Made by a program: the position numbers and the translations under genes. Below the pieces are notes generated by a model. The model ran no database searches. It worked only from the letters and a program-made list of their open reading frames with translations, and was not told the DNA's origin. This document shows, in pieces, positions 32,480-41,274 of a stretch of DNA of 64,000 nucleotides. How positions within the stretch are numbered: the stretch's first letter is position 1; each line of letters opens with the position of its first letter. The stretch is from Microcaldota archaeon. GTDB lineage: Archaea; Micrarchaeota; Micrarchaeia; Norongarragalinales; Norongarragalinaceae. The stretch is from the NCBI GenBank assembly GCA_016207165.1, contig JACQQD010000003.1, positions 1 to 64,000 on the forward strand. Direction: 5' to 3'.

Positions 32480-33991
32480 TCAGATGGACGCGCGTCTCCC
32501 GCGGGCCCGCCTTGTTTGGGCCACCATGACGAAGCTTCGCGCATCATCCGCCAAAAACTGCGCCCCACGCGTCTTGTAAGCGTAATTCAAAACCCCTTCA
32601 GCGGCCTGCTTGGCGGAAGCGCGATTACGCAAGTGGTTGAGAAACTCGTCGTCCAAATCCTCGTGAATCATTTGGGTGCCACCGTTGTGCAGAAGCGACT
32701 TGAGTTCGTCCGGGCCGTCGGTTCGGATGTGCAGGGCGCGGCCCGGCGTCAAATGAATCGAATGCATCGTGTAATCCTCAGGCGAATGGGGGATTCCCGT
32801 AAACTTGGAAAGATCGACGCCCAGCATGATGTCTCCGGCTTCCTGCGACGGCGGCAAACGGCCGACCGAAGGGTCGAAAACAACGGGGTGGCCGTGACCA
32901 GCCGCCACGTAACAGAGTTTGCGGGTATGCGTATCATACAATGCAAAGAGTCCCGCGCCCTTGACACCTCGACGCACGAACTCCTGATGGACGTCGTGGG
33001 CGTGTTCCCTCAAAAACTGTTCCTTGGCCGAATCGTCAAACAGTTGGTCTGATTTGACGTAGCGCGCGGTTTTCAGGTCCATGCCCATCAGGAGGTTGCG
33101 GACGTTGTTGACTTTGGTACGGTAGTCGTCGGCGTGGCCCTCCACATCGACGCTGGAAATCAGGAAAATGCGCCGTGAACCAGAGTAACTCGGTGCCGGT
33201 TCCAGTTCAGCCAAATTAAAATTGTCCCCGCCAAAAACCGACGGATACTGACTCAAGAATGCCGCCTTGTTGCCGACGGCTAGGTGGTGCTTGACGCCGG
33301 GAATCATCGTTTCCTTATTGATGCGCGGAAATTCGGACTCGTAGTTGGACACTTCAGCCTTGAAATTGTCAAACGCATGCGCCACGTCGTAAATGCGGTG
33401 GAAAGCGGCCAAATGATGTCCAGCCTCCCAGTTGCGCGTCAAAAAACGCCCCAGCTTTCTGGGATCCGCAAATCCGGCGAGCCGGTTCTCCAAGAAATCC
33501 AGCGTCTTTCGGGCGGACAAAAACTTGGATGTAGCCCGGTGAAGGTAAAACAGGTTCACGGGATCGATGTGGGCGCGATCAAATTCGGCCAGTTTGCTTT
33601 CGACGATGGAAAACCGCGACCGTCGGTGCGCTTCCTCCACCGCGGCCTTAAACTCTTCGCGCCGCCGATCATTGGACAAAAACTCGTCCAACGCGTCTTG
33701 GTACATCTCCTCGTAACGTTCCCGGGCGAAAGAAATCTCGCCTCTACCATGCTCGGAAAACAGTTCGGGTTCCACATGGCGGATTGCGGTCCGCTCCTTG
33801 ATGCGGTCCGAAAGTCGGCTGATTTGGTCCAAGAACGGTTCCTGAACAGTCTGCCGCAACCGTTTTTGGACGCTGGACTCATCACCGGGAAATACAGAAA
33901 TGCCAAAACGAACAGAAAACGCGTCGCCGAACCGTTGAACCGCACTCCGGAATCGGTCGCGAAAAGAACGTCTTTGCAACGGTTCAGCCAT
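32480..33991 (-). CDS. SpoIIE/RsbU-type PP2C serine phosphatase
   Basis: A 503-residue protein. Residues 1-230 are helical and charged, of unknown fold. The C-terminal about 260 residues match the SpoIIE phosphatase domain: MIPG...VFGGDNFNLAEL, SVDVEGHADDY (the DxxGH step), LCYVAAGHGHPVVFDP, IMLGVDLSKF, LTPGRALHIRTDG and LADDARSFVMVA. All metal-binding Asp positions look present. In bacteria such enzymes dephosphorylate anti-anti-sigma factors; no such partner is visible here. Last gene of the Hef/XPF cluster, 10 nt after the nuclease gene. Confidence 0.8.
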   Translation of the reverse strand: MAEPLQRRSFRDRFRSAVQRFGDAFSVRFGISVFPGDESSVQKRLRQTVQEPFLDQISRLSDRIKERTAIRHVEPELFSEHGRGEISFARERYEEMYQDALDEFLSNDRRREEFKAAVEEAHRRSRFSIVESKLAEFDRAHIDPVNLFYLHRATSKFLSARKTLDFLENRLAGFADPRKLGRFLTRNWEAGHHLAAFHRIYDVAHAFDNFKAEVSNYESEFPRINKETMIPGVKHHLAVGNKAAFLSQYPSVFGGDNFNLAELEPAPSYSGSRRIFLISSVDVEGHADDYRTKVNNVRNLLMGMDLKTARYVKSDQLFDDSAKEQFLREHAHDVHQEFVRRGVKGAGLFALYDTHTRKLCYVAAGHGHPVVFDPSVGRLPPSQEAGDIMLGVDLSKFTGIPHSPEDYTMHSIHLTPGRALHIRTDGPDELKSLLHNGGTQMIHEDLDDEFLNHLRNRASAKQAAEGVLNYAYKTRGAQFLADDARSFVMVAQTRRARGRRASI

Positions 33992-34001
33992 AAAGCAAAT
34001 A

Positions 34002-34676
34002 CTATTGCTCGAATTCCTGCTCAAAAACCTTTCTCATGGATTCCGCCCGCTGTTTCCCGATGCCTTCAACCTGTTGGAGGTCGTCGGGAGAGGCGTTGGC
34101 TATGCGCTGAAGCGTCTTGAAGTGCTTCAACAAGGAAACCGCGTTCTTGGGCCCCAAGCCCGGCAGGCTTTCCACGACCAACCGTTGTTGTTCCGCCAAG
34201 GTAACGCCTTTCTTGGCGAACTGGAGCCGGTGCATGCGTTGCTCGCCGAACTGCTCTTTTTCCGCCAACGCATACAAAAAGTCGGCCAGTTCGTCGTCGG
34301 AATCAAAAAAGAAGACGGGGAGTTTGAAGTCGACAGCCAACGAAATAAACGCCCCCCGCAACGCGTTGGGCTGGATACGCTCAAAATCCGAGCCCACCAA
34401 CGCCAACAAAGGCGATTCAAACGCGTTCTTCAAACGGCCGGCTTGCACGAAGAGTCTGCCGTCGATGATGGAGGCCTCAAAATCCTTGGCCTCTTTGCGC
34501 TCCAATGCCACGCGTTCCGAAACAATGAAGTCCCCGGATTCCAGGCGCACCGGTTTTAACACGACGCCTTTGCGGAAAAGCGCCTTGGCCACCGAACTTT
34601 TCAGTTCGCGGTCATCGACGAAGAGTTGAAGCGTATTGCTGGCAGTAAGGCCTTCGTCAAAAACCAATTCCGCCAT
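34002..34676 (-). CDS. XPF/Hef-type structure-specific nuclease (nuclease + HhH part)
   Basis: A 224-residue protein equal to the C-terminal half of archaeal Hef. The ERCC4 nuclease core reads SGDFIVSERVALERKEAKDF with the GD...ERKxxxD catalytic motif. Two helix-hairpin-helix motifs end the protein (ESLPGLGPKNAVSLLKHF and QQVEGIGKQRAESMRKVFEQ). It cuts forked or flap DNA. Start ATG 34676. Hef is usually one polypeptide with an N-terminal helicase; here the helicase is a separate gene 178 nt upstream, with a microprotein between. Confidence 0.92.
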   Translation of the reverse strand: MAELVFDEGLTASNTLQLFVDDRELKSSVAKALFRKGVVLKPVRLESGDFIVSERVALERKEAKDFEASIIDGRLFVQAGRLKNAFESPLLALVGSDFERIQPNALRGAFISLAVDFKLPVFFFDSDDELADFLYALAEKEQFGEQRMHRLQFAKKGVTLAEQQRLVVESLPGLGPKNAVSLLKHFKTLQRIANASPDDLQQVEGIGKQRAESMRKVFEQEFEQ

Positions 34677-34690
34677 TTTGGAGCAACCCT

Positions 34691-34810
34691 TCAACGCGTT
34701 TGCTCGGTTTGCTTGACAAACCGAATAATAACGTCGCTAATGCTTTCCCCGTCTTTGCGGTGTTGGTTGAGTCTGGCAATGGCCGCGTCGCTCAAATCAA
34801 TCCAAGGCAT
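34691..34810 (-). CDS. 39-aa RHH/VapB-like antitoxin microprotein
   Basis: MPWIDLSDAAIARLNQHRKD followed by GESISDVIIRFVKQTEQTR. It matches the core of the archaeal DUF217/VapB-type antitoxin family (isdea...L...K..GESxSDVIxR). A TATA-like CTTAATACC (about 34842-34834) lies 25-32 nt upstream, so it may be leaderless. No toxin gene is adjacent; its downstream neighbour is the XPF nuclease. It could be an orphan antitoxin or a local regulator. Confidence 0.65.
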   Translation of the reverse strand: MPWIDLSDAAIARLNQHRKDGESISDVIIRFVKQTEQTR

Positions 34811-34853
34811 GTACTGAAAACAGTGATTCTAGGTATTAAGTTTTTGCTGAAGC

Positions 34854-36398
34854 TCAAAAATCCCTTAAACCCTTTTGGGCGTCATGGGACGCGTTGCGGT
34901 CCCGGCTCATTTCGCGCGAGAGTTCGCCGAGCGTCTCGTGCATTTGGCGTTCTTTTCGTTTGGCAATCCAGAAAAACGCTTCGTCCTTCGTGTTTTTCGC
35001 CAACAACACCACGGCGTTGCCGGCGCGGACTCTTCCGGTCCGGCCCCGGCGCTGGATGGACCGGATTTCGGAAGGGACGGCTTCGTAGAAGATGACGAGG
35101 TCGACGGCCTCAATGTCCAAACCTTCTTCGCCGACGGAAGTGCAGACCAACACGTTGAAGGCTTTTTGCCGGAATTCGTCCAACAACGCCTTTTGTTTCT
35201 TCTGCGTCATTCCAGCTCTACCGACCAGCATTTTAGCGGAAACCCCTGAAAGCGTGTTGAGGTCTTGCGTGAGGCGGTCCGCGGTGTCGCGGTAGTGGGC
35301 AAACACGATGAGCGTTTTGCCTTGGGCCACGGCATTAAAGACCAGGGTTTTGAGGCGCGCAATCTTGGGGTGCACCACGCCTTTGGAGAGCAGTTCGTCG
35401 CATTGCGCCAAGAGTTTCGTGACGCGAAAGTCGGACAACAAGCCCGTAACCGCCTTGCTCTTGGTTTTCCGCGTCTTGAGTCCCTCCAGAAAAGAGTGAA
35501 GGGCGTCCGTTCCCTGGCTTTCCAACAAATCCAGTCCATGAGCCAAATTCATGGCGCGGGCGTGAAGCGAAGCCGCCTTGTAGGCCGCCGGATTGGAAGG
35601 AATGGCCGCGGAAATCTTGGCGCGCATGGAAAGCAAGTCGCGTTTGTTGACTTTCGCGGTGTCCGCGGATTCGGAGAATCCCAGTTGCTTCAAATCGCCG
35701 AGCGTCTCGGAGAGCATGGACCGCAACAGGTTCTGGATGGACTTGAATTCGTCGGGCAAGTCCACGAACAAAAAATCCAGTTTCACGGGTTGCACGTACT
35801 TGGAGACCAACGGGTCTTTTTCGTGCTTGAGCTCCAGGTGCGTAATGCCCAAATTACGGCAGATTTGCTCGATTTTTTCTTTCTGCGACGACGGCGACGC
35901 CGTCAGCCCCAACACTCTGGCGGAACTGTGCTGGGCCAGTTCTCCCAGGAAAACGTACGCGTAATCACCCACGGCGCGATGCGCCTCGTCGAAAACAACC
36001 AGGGAGAAATCCGTAAACGAAAGTTTGTGGGACAACACATCGTGTTCCACGGTCTGGGGCGTGCCGCAAATGATTTGCGCGGACGCGTACATGGCTTGGC
36101 GTTGATTGGGGGCAACCGAGCCGGTGACCACGATGACTTTTTCCGGGGAAACGTCAAGCACGTCGGCCATGCGCTGGGCCTGCTGGTCGGCCAAGGGTTT
36201 GGTGGGCGTCAGAAAGAGGATTTTCTTGTCGGGCTGGGTCTTGAGGTAGTGGGCGGCCAACAACGCGGCGACAAAGGTTTTCCCCAACGCCGTGGGCATG
36301 ACGACCAAGGTGTTGTGCCAAAGCGCGGACGCGGCGGCCAAGAGCTGGTAGTCTCGTTTTTCCACGTGGGTTTTCAAAAGCGACAAGTCCAATTCCAT
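34854..36398 (-). CDS. Hef-type SF2 DNA helicase (helicase part)
   Basis: A 514-residue helicase equal to the N-terminal half of Hef/FANCM-Mph1. Motif I is MPTALGKTFVAAL, Ia LTPTKPLADQQ, II DEAH, III GLTASP. An insert domain of about 120 helical residues follows (about 210-340), then CTSVGEEGLDIEAVDLVIFY and motif VI QRRGRTGRV. It unwinds forked DNA during fork repair. It ends at a normal stop and lacks the nuclease domain, which is encoded two genes downstream. Start ATG 36398; a TATA-like CCTTAATTG is 32-40 nt upstream. Confidence 0.93.
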   Translation of the reverse strand: MELDLSLLKTHVEKRDYQLLAAASALWHNTLVVMPTALGKTFVAALLAAHYLKTQPDKKILFLTPTKPLADQQAQRMADVLDVSPEKVIVVTGSVAPNQRQAMYASAQIICGTPQTVEHDVLSHKLSFTDFSLVVFDEAHRAVGDYAYVFLGELAQHSSARVLGLTASPSSQKEKIEQICRNLGITHLELKHEKDPLVSKYVQPVKLDFLFVDLPDEFKSIQNLLRSMLSETLGDLKQLGFSESADTAKVNKRDLLSMRAKISAAIPSNPAAYKAASLHARAMNLAHGLDLLESQGTDALHSFLEGLKTRKTKSKAVTGLLSDFRVTKLLAQCDELLSKGVVHPKIARLKTLVFNAVAQGKTLIVFAHYRDTADRLTQDLNTLSGVSAKMLVGRAGMTQKKQKALLDEFRQKAFNVLVCTSVGEEGLDIEAVDLVIFYEAVPSEIRSIQRRGRTGRVRAGNAVVLLAKNTKDEAFFWIAKRKERQMHETLGELSREMSRDRNASHDAQKGLRDF

Positions 36399-36571
36399 AA
36401 AAATGCAGTACGTCGTACGCGGCCCCCGCAATTAAGGGTTACCGGAACCGCGGTTTTTTTAAAGGAAAGAAGCGTTACACGTAACCCCGCTCTGACCCGG
36501 GCGGAAAAAATTGGGCTTGAACCGGCAAAACGAGGCCGGAAACGCCTTCACGGGTTGGGGGAGAGGCAGGT

Positions 36572-36772
36572 ATGGCGATTTTACCCATTGCGCCGGTGGA
36601 GCGGTTGATTCGAAAAGCCGGGGCCGAACGCGTTTCCCAGGATGCCGCCGAAGCGTTGGCTGACGTTCTTGAAGACGTAGGAGTAGACATTTCCCAGAAA
36701 GCCGTCCAGTTGGCCAAGCACGCGGGACGAAAGACGGTCACCAGCGAAGACGTCAAGCTGGCGTCCCGCTGA
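36572..36772 (+). CDS. Archaeal histone
   Basis: A 66-residue histone-fold protein: [20 protein letters not shown] (alpha 1), [18 protein letters not shown] (alpha 2), [20 protein letters not shown] (alpha 3). It dimerises and wraps DNA. GGGAGAGGCAGGT precedes the ATG. Its own TATA-like run (GGTTTTTTTAAAGG near 36453) makes it a single-gene unit. Confidence 0.95.
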   Translation: MAILPIAPVERLIRKAGAERVSQDAAEALADVLEDVGVDISQKAVQLAKHAGRKTVTSEDVKLASR

Positions 36773-36819
36773 AAACCCCTGCTTTTAATTAGCTTCAAGG
36801 CGCCTAAAGCCTTGGAATT

Positions 36820-38529
36820 ATGGCCGCGGAATTGGGCGTTTCGTTTGTCGACGTGGGTTGGCTCGTGTTCTTCGCGGCGCTGGCCAGCATTTTGGCGGCG
36901 CGGTTCGGAGTTCCCCCGGTTCTGGCACTGCTTGGAGCCGGCGTTTTAATCGGCCCGCACGCGTTGGGGTTGATCACGGAAAACCAAGTCGTCTCGTTTT
37001 TCGCGGAAATCGGGGCCGTGCTCTTGCTGTTTACCATCGGAGCCGAGTTCAGTCTCTCCAAACTCCGTCAATACGGCGCCAAAGCGTTTTCCATCGGCTT
37101 GATCAAATTGGCCGTGGTATTCTGGCTGTCGTACCAGACGGCAAGGCTGTTGTCGTTGGATGGGTTGACGTCGTTGTACGTCGCCGCGATTTTGGCCATT
37201 ACCAGCACGGCGTTGACCATCAAAATCTTGGAAGGCCACCAATTGGCTTCGCGCGAGGAAGTGCCGTATTTGGTGGCTTCCCTGGTGGTGGAGGACATCT
37301 TCGCCATCTTCGCCTTGGTGTTCTTTTCCACGTCGGACCAAGCTGGAGCCACGGCGCTGGGTTTGGCCACCTCGATTTTGGTGGCGTTGGCGGTTCTAAG
37401 CGTAGCGTACTTCGTCGTCCTGCGGTTGCTTGGCAAACTCATGGAGTGGCTGGACCAGTACAGCGTCCAGGAAACCACGCTGTTCTTGGGGTTGACCCTT
37501 GCCATCGGATTTAGTTTTTTGGCGCAAAGCGTGGGGCTCACGGCATCCATCGGCGCGTTTCTGGCCGGTTCCGTGGTGGCGTCCTTACCGAAGGGAAAGG
37601 CGTTGGAGCACGCCCTCGCGCCGTTTGCCTTGGTGTTCTCCGCCATCTTCTTCGTCTCCATCGGCTTAAACGTCAACCTGCAAAGCGTGCTGGACCACGG
37701 AGTCCTGGTAATCATCTTTGGCGGTTTGGGCGCGTTGTACCGATTCCTTGGAACCGGCATGAGCATGTATCTGAACGGGTTTTCCTCGAAAAGCGCGGCA
37801 TTCAGTGGCTTGGCCATGATGGCCGCCGGAGAATTCTCCTTGGTCATTGCAAGCCAGGGCGCCAAAGTGGTTTCCGGTTTCGATTTGGTCAGCGTCACAT
37901 CCGCGGTGGTGTTCCTCTCCACACTGTTAGTCAGCGTCAGCGTGCCGCATCACGCCGCCGCCTACCGCATCGGCAAAAACGTGGTACCCCAATTCATGCA
38001 GAAAAGCGCGCGGCGGACGGCCGTGGGCCTCACCATGATTCTAAACGCCTTCAGCCAGTTGCCGTACACGGCCCGCGAACAACTCCAGAAATTCAAGGTG
38101 GACGCGGCCGTAGTCAGCATCGTCATTAGCGCCACGGCGGCTTTGCTTTGGATATTCGGGGAAGGAACCGTTTCGCTCTTGGGCAACGTGGTGCCGTGGT
38201 ACGCCGTCATCTTGTCCATCAGCACCCTGGTGCTGTTGCCGATTCTGTTCCGCATCGGCCAGGAACTCTTCTTCGTTCTGTCTTACGTGGAACGCAAGAC
38301 GCGCGCGGCCAGCGCCATGAACTGGACGGCGCTGGTGATTTTGGCCGGGCTTCTGCTTTTGATTCCCTTCGCGTTGACGTACTGGCAACGGGAATTGGGC
38401 ATCGGCGACATCGCGTTACTGGTGCTGGTCTTGGTGGGCGGATTTTACGCCTTCAACTTGAAGACGTCCAACCGCGAAGCGAATTCCGTGTTCCTCAGCG
38501 ACGACCGCTGGAACGGAAAGAAGAAGTGA
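36820..38529 (+). CDS. CPA2-family Na+/H+ or K+/H+ antiporter
   Basis: A 569-residue membrane protein with about 12 helices in the exchanger domain (LLGAGVLIGPHALGLI, LLLFTIGAEFSLSKL, ITSTALTIKILEG, VVEDIFAIFALVFF, ASIGAFLAGSVVASLP, FFVSIGLNVNL). Two or three further helices form an extra C-terminal region (about 430-550). No TrkA-N domain is attached. It probably exchanges monovalent cations for protons. It is followed by two glycosyltransferase-like genes on the same strand. Confidence 0.9.
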   Translation: MAAELGVSFVDVGWLVFFAALASILAARFGVPPVLALLGAGVLIGPHALGLITENQVVSFFAEIGAVLLLFTIGAEFSLSKLRQYGAKAFSIGLIKLAVVFWLSYQTARLLSLDGLTSLYVAAILAITSTALTIKILEGHQLASREEVPYLVASLVVEDIFAIFALVFFSTSDQAGATALGLATSILVALAVLSVAYFVVLRLLGKLMEWLDQYSVQETTLFLGLTLAIGFSFLAQSVGLTASIGAFLAGSVVASLPKGKALEHALAPFALVFSAIFFVSIGLNVNLQSVLDHGVLVIIFGGLGALYRFLGTGMSMYLNGFSSKSAAFSGLAMMAAGEFSLVIASQGAKVVSGFDLVSVTSAVVFLSTLLVSVSVPHHAAAYRIGKNVVPQFMQKSARRTAVGLTMILNAFSQLPYTAREQLQKFKVDAAVVSIVISATAALLWIFGEGTVSLLGNVVPWYAVILSISTLVLLPILFRIGQELFFVLSYVERKTRAASAMNWTALVILAGLLLLIPFALTYWQRELGIGDIALLVLVLVGGFYAFNLKTSNREANSVFLSDDRWNGKKK

Positions 38530-38533
38530 TTTC

Positions 38534-39517
38534 ATGCGTTGGGCGGCCATGACATCCAACCGGCCAAAAAACGCGGCCAAAACTCTCCAGGCGTACGGCA
38601 AGGTTTCCTGGATTTTGGTGTGCCCCGAACGGTTTCGCGCCGACATGAAAACCGCGGCCAAGGACGCCGACGTAACGGTGGTCACCGAAGAGGCGTTCCT
38701 CAATGAAATGCCGAGACGGTTGCACGCCCCGTTTGCCAAAGGATTTGGAGGCTGGCGCAACATGGCTCTCGCTTTTTGCTCCAAGGAGAAAAAAGACGTC
38801 GTGTTCTTGGACGATGACACCACGCCGCAGAACAACGTATTGGAGCGCTTTGACGCGCTCATGCCGGAAAAAGGCATGGTGCTTGGAAAGTACGGCCACC
38901 ACGTGGGCGGCGCGTCCACCGCCCTATTGGATTTGACGCACGCCCTGGAAAAATTCAACCAAAAAAAGCTGAGGGAAAAAGAGTTCCTGCGGAGGCTTGA
39001 GGAACGCCTGCAGGGCGTGCCGCCGGAACAAAGGCCGGTTCAAGGCGCGGGGGCCGTGGGAGGATGCCTTGGCATTTCGGCGGCAACAGCCCAAAACCAA
39101 TGCTTTTTTCCATCCGTTTACCGCGTCGAGGACGGAACGTATGCCGCGTTATGCGCGGGAAACGTCGTCCAGCCCTCCATGGAAGAAGCCCCAATGGTCC
39201 GGCACGAGAAAGAGGGAAGACCCGACGGACTTCGTTCTGAACTCCAATCCGACCTGGACGGCAACGTCGTGGCCGCCTACGTGGTGGCCCGCGAAAAAAA
39301 CGAGCCGATGGCATGGGACGACCTCAAAAAGCGAATCCGTAAAGGACTCTTGGTGGACTACTTTCAGGAAAAATACGCGAAAACAGAATTCCGACACCCC
39401 GACTTGGACCGCATTGCGCAATTGCAGGTGCGAGTCAGCGAAGCCCAGGCGGACGACGCTTGCACGTCGTACCGGGACGCGCAGGCCATTTGGCTGGAAG
39501 CGTGGGAAACCGCATGA
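38534..39517 (+). CDS. GT-A-like glycosyltransferase
   Basis: A 327-residue protein. KGFGGWRNMALAFCSKEKKD followed by VVFLDDDTTPQNN looks like a GT-A nucleotide-sugar domain with an Asp-rich motif after a strand; GAVGGCLGIS is the later glycine block. The family is only suggested by this pattern. It lies 4 nt after the antiporter and overlaps the membrane protein gene downstream by 4 nt (ATGA), so it is in an operon with a GT-C-like enzyme. Confidence 0.55.
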   Translation: MRWAAMTSNRPKNAAKTLQAYGKVSWILVCPERFRADMKTAAKDADVTVVTEEAFLNEMPRRLHAPFAKGFGGWRNMALAFCSKEKKDVVFLDDDTTPQNNVLERFDALMPEKGMVLGKYGHHVGGASTALLDLTHALEKFNQKKLREKEFLRRLEERLQGVPPEQRPVQGAGAVGGCLGISAATAQNQCFFPSVYRVEDGTYAALCAGNVVQPSMEEAPMVRHEKEGRPDGLRSELQSDLDGNVVAAYVVAREKNEPMAWDDLKKRIRKGLLVDYFQEKYAKTEFRHPDLDRIAQLQVRVSEAQADDACTSYRDAQAIWLEAWETA

Positions 39518-41274
39518 TGTTAAGCGCATTGTTTTTGGTTTCCGCGTTTTTGATGGGGCTAGCGATTTTCCCAAGGGAGAAAAACAACGGGGTTTGGGCG
39601 GTTTTGGCTGGCTCCGCCATCGCCGCCGCCACGCTTTTTTTGGTTTCAATGGGCTTGGGCCTCAACCCAGCCAGTCTCGTGTTTTCTTCCCTGCTTTTGT
39701 TGGCCGCCGCCGGAATGCTCCACCTCAAAAACCCGATCCGACTCTCGCTGGAAAAAGACGTGCGCATCCTGGCTGTCCTGGCCTTCGCGTTCTTTCTTTT
39801 GGCGGGTTATGCGTTGTTCCACGTCGACGACGTGCCGCGGGGCGTGCGCATCGATTTCGGGTTTCACGCCAGCATGGTGTCGGGGTTGGTTCAAGGAGGC
39901 GAAGTGCCCATGGAGAATCCCCTTTTCGCCGGCACGGCGCTGCGTTACTATTATTTGCCGCAGGTCTTCATGGCGGCGCTGGACGTCGGGGGACTTGATT
40001 TGCCTTGGGCCATGGCCGTTTCGTTCGCGTTGTGGAATGCGGCGCTGGTAACGGGAATTTTTTTGCTGGCGCGGCAGTGGTTTTCCAGGAAAGCCGTGGC
40101 GTACCTGGCCGTATTCTTGTTTTTGATGAATGGATCCTTCGCGTTTCTGCCGTATTTGGAGACTCACGGCGTGGTCGGCAACCTCGGCGCGTTTTTGCAG
40201 GACCCCGGCTTCTTGTCGGATTACCGGTCCACGGGGTTTCCCTTTGAAAACAACTTGGTGGCCCAGCTTTTCTTCACGCGCAGTTTCCCGCTGGGCTTTG
40301 GCATCCTGGTTTTGCTGTTGTACGGCTTGAAGGAAAAATGGGATTCCCGAAAAACCGGGGTCCTGGCCGGAATTCTTCCGCTGGTGCATTTGCCGTCCTT
40401 CGTTCTTTGGGTGCTGTTCGCCGTGACGTACGCCGCCTTTTTCGACCGGAAAAGACACTGGCTCACGCACGCCATGGTGGCATTGCCCTTGGCGGCGCCA
40501 GGACTCTGGTTTCTGCTTGAAAGCGGCGCCACGCAAAGCATTCGTTGGCATGCCGGGTGGATGGCGCCGGATGCCACGCCCTGGGGAATGCTTGTTTTTT
40601 GGGCCGGCAACATCGGATTGTTTTTGGTTTTAGCCGCGTACGCGTGGCCCAAGCAAAAAACGGTTGTACAACATGTTTTTTTGGCAGGAATTCCCGCCTT
40701 TGTCTTGGGAAACGCGATCCTAGTGGCACCCAATCCGTGGGACAACATCAAACTCTTCCTGCTTTTCTTTTTGGCCTTGGCACTCTTGGCCGCCGAAGGC
40801 CTGGCCGCGCTTTGGCAGAAAGGCATGGCTTGGAAAGCCGCCGCCGTCATCCTCGTGTTCTTCATGACATTGACCGGATTGCTGCACGCCGAAACCGTGT
40901 TGGCTCACGCTTCCGACGAGATGTATCCCGCCAACGACTGGAAGGCCTGCCAGTGGGCCAAAGAAAACCTTTCCACCCGTGCGTTGCTTTTGACGGACGG
41001 CACGCACACCTGCGCTTCAGCCATCCAGGGATTCCAAGTCTTCTTGGGTCCCTTGGAGTGGATCGAAAACCATGGCATTGCCTATGAAAACCAGTTGGCG
41101 GAAAACAACGCCATGCTCGCCGGAGACTGCCAGGCCTTGAAGGAAAACGGCGCAACCCATTTTTACCGGGGCGGGTATTTGGGGAGAAACGCGTGGGTGA
41201 ACCAATCGTTCTGGAACGCCCAGGAAAAAGCGTATGACGCCCAAGGCGTGGCCATATACAAGGTAAGTTGCTAG
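39514..41274 (+). CDS. Large membrane protein, GT-C glycosyltransferase-like
   Basis: A 586-residue protein with about 13 membrane helices. The first large outer loop has RGVRIDFGFHASMVSGLVQG followed by PMENPLFAGTALRYYYLP; the last about 110 residues form a soluble outer domain. This layout is that of GT-C enzymes (PMT/ArnT/STT3-like) using lipid-linked sugars, but the exact family is not recognised. ATG 39514 overlaps the previous stop. Together with UppP and polyprenol enzymes it suggests cell-surface glycosylation. Confidence 0.6.
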   Translation: MMLSALFLVSAFLMGLAIFPREKNNGVWAVLAGSAIAAATLFLVSMGLGLNPASLVFSSLLLLAAAGMLHLKNPIRLSLEKDVRILAVLAFAFFLLAGYALFHVDDVPRGVRIDFGFHASMVSGLVQGGEVPMENPLFAGTALRYYYLPQVFMAALDVGGLDLPWAMAVSFALWNAALVTGIFLLARQWFSRKAVAYLAVFLFLMNGSFAFLPYLETHGVVGNLGAFLQDPGFLSDYRSTGFPFENNLVAQLFFTRSFPLGFGILVLLLYGLKEKWDSRKTGVLAGILPLVHLPSFVLWVLFAVTYAAFFDRKRHWLTHAMVALPLAAPGLWFLLESGATQSIRWHAGWMAPDATPWGMLVFWAGNIGLFLVLAAYAWPKQKTVVQHVFLAGIPAFVLGNAILVAPNPWDNIKLFLLFFLALALLAAEGLAALWQKGMAWKAAAVILVFFMTLTGLLHAETVLAHASDEMYPANDWKACQWAKENLSTRALLLTDGTHTCASAIQGFQVFLGPLEWIENHGIAYENQLAENNAMLAGDCQALKENGATHFYRGGYLGRNAWVNQSFWNAQEKAYDAQGVAIYKVSC

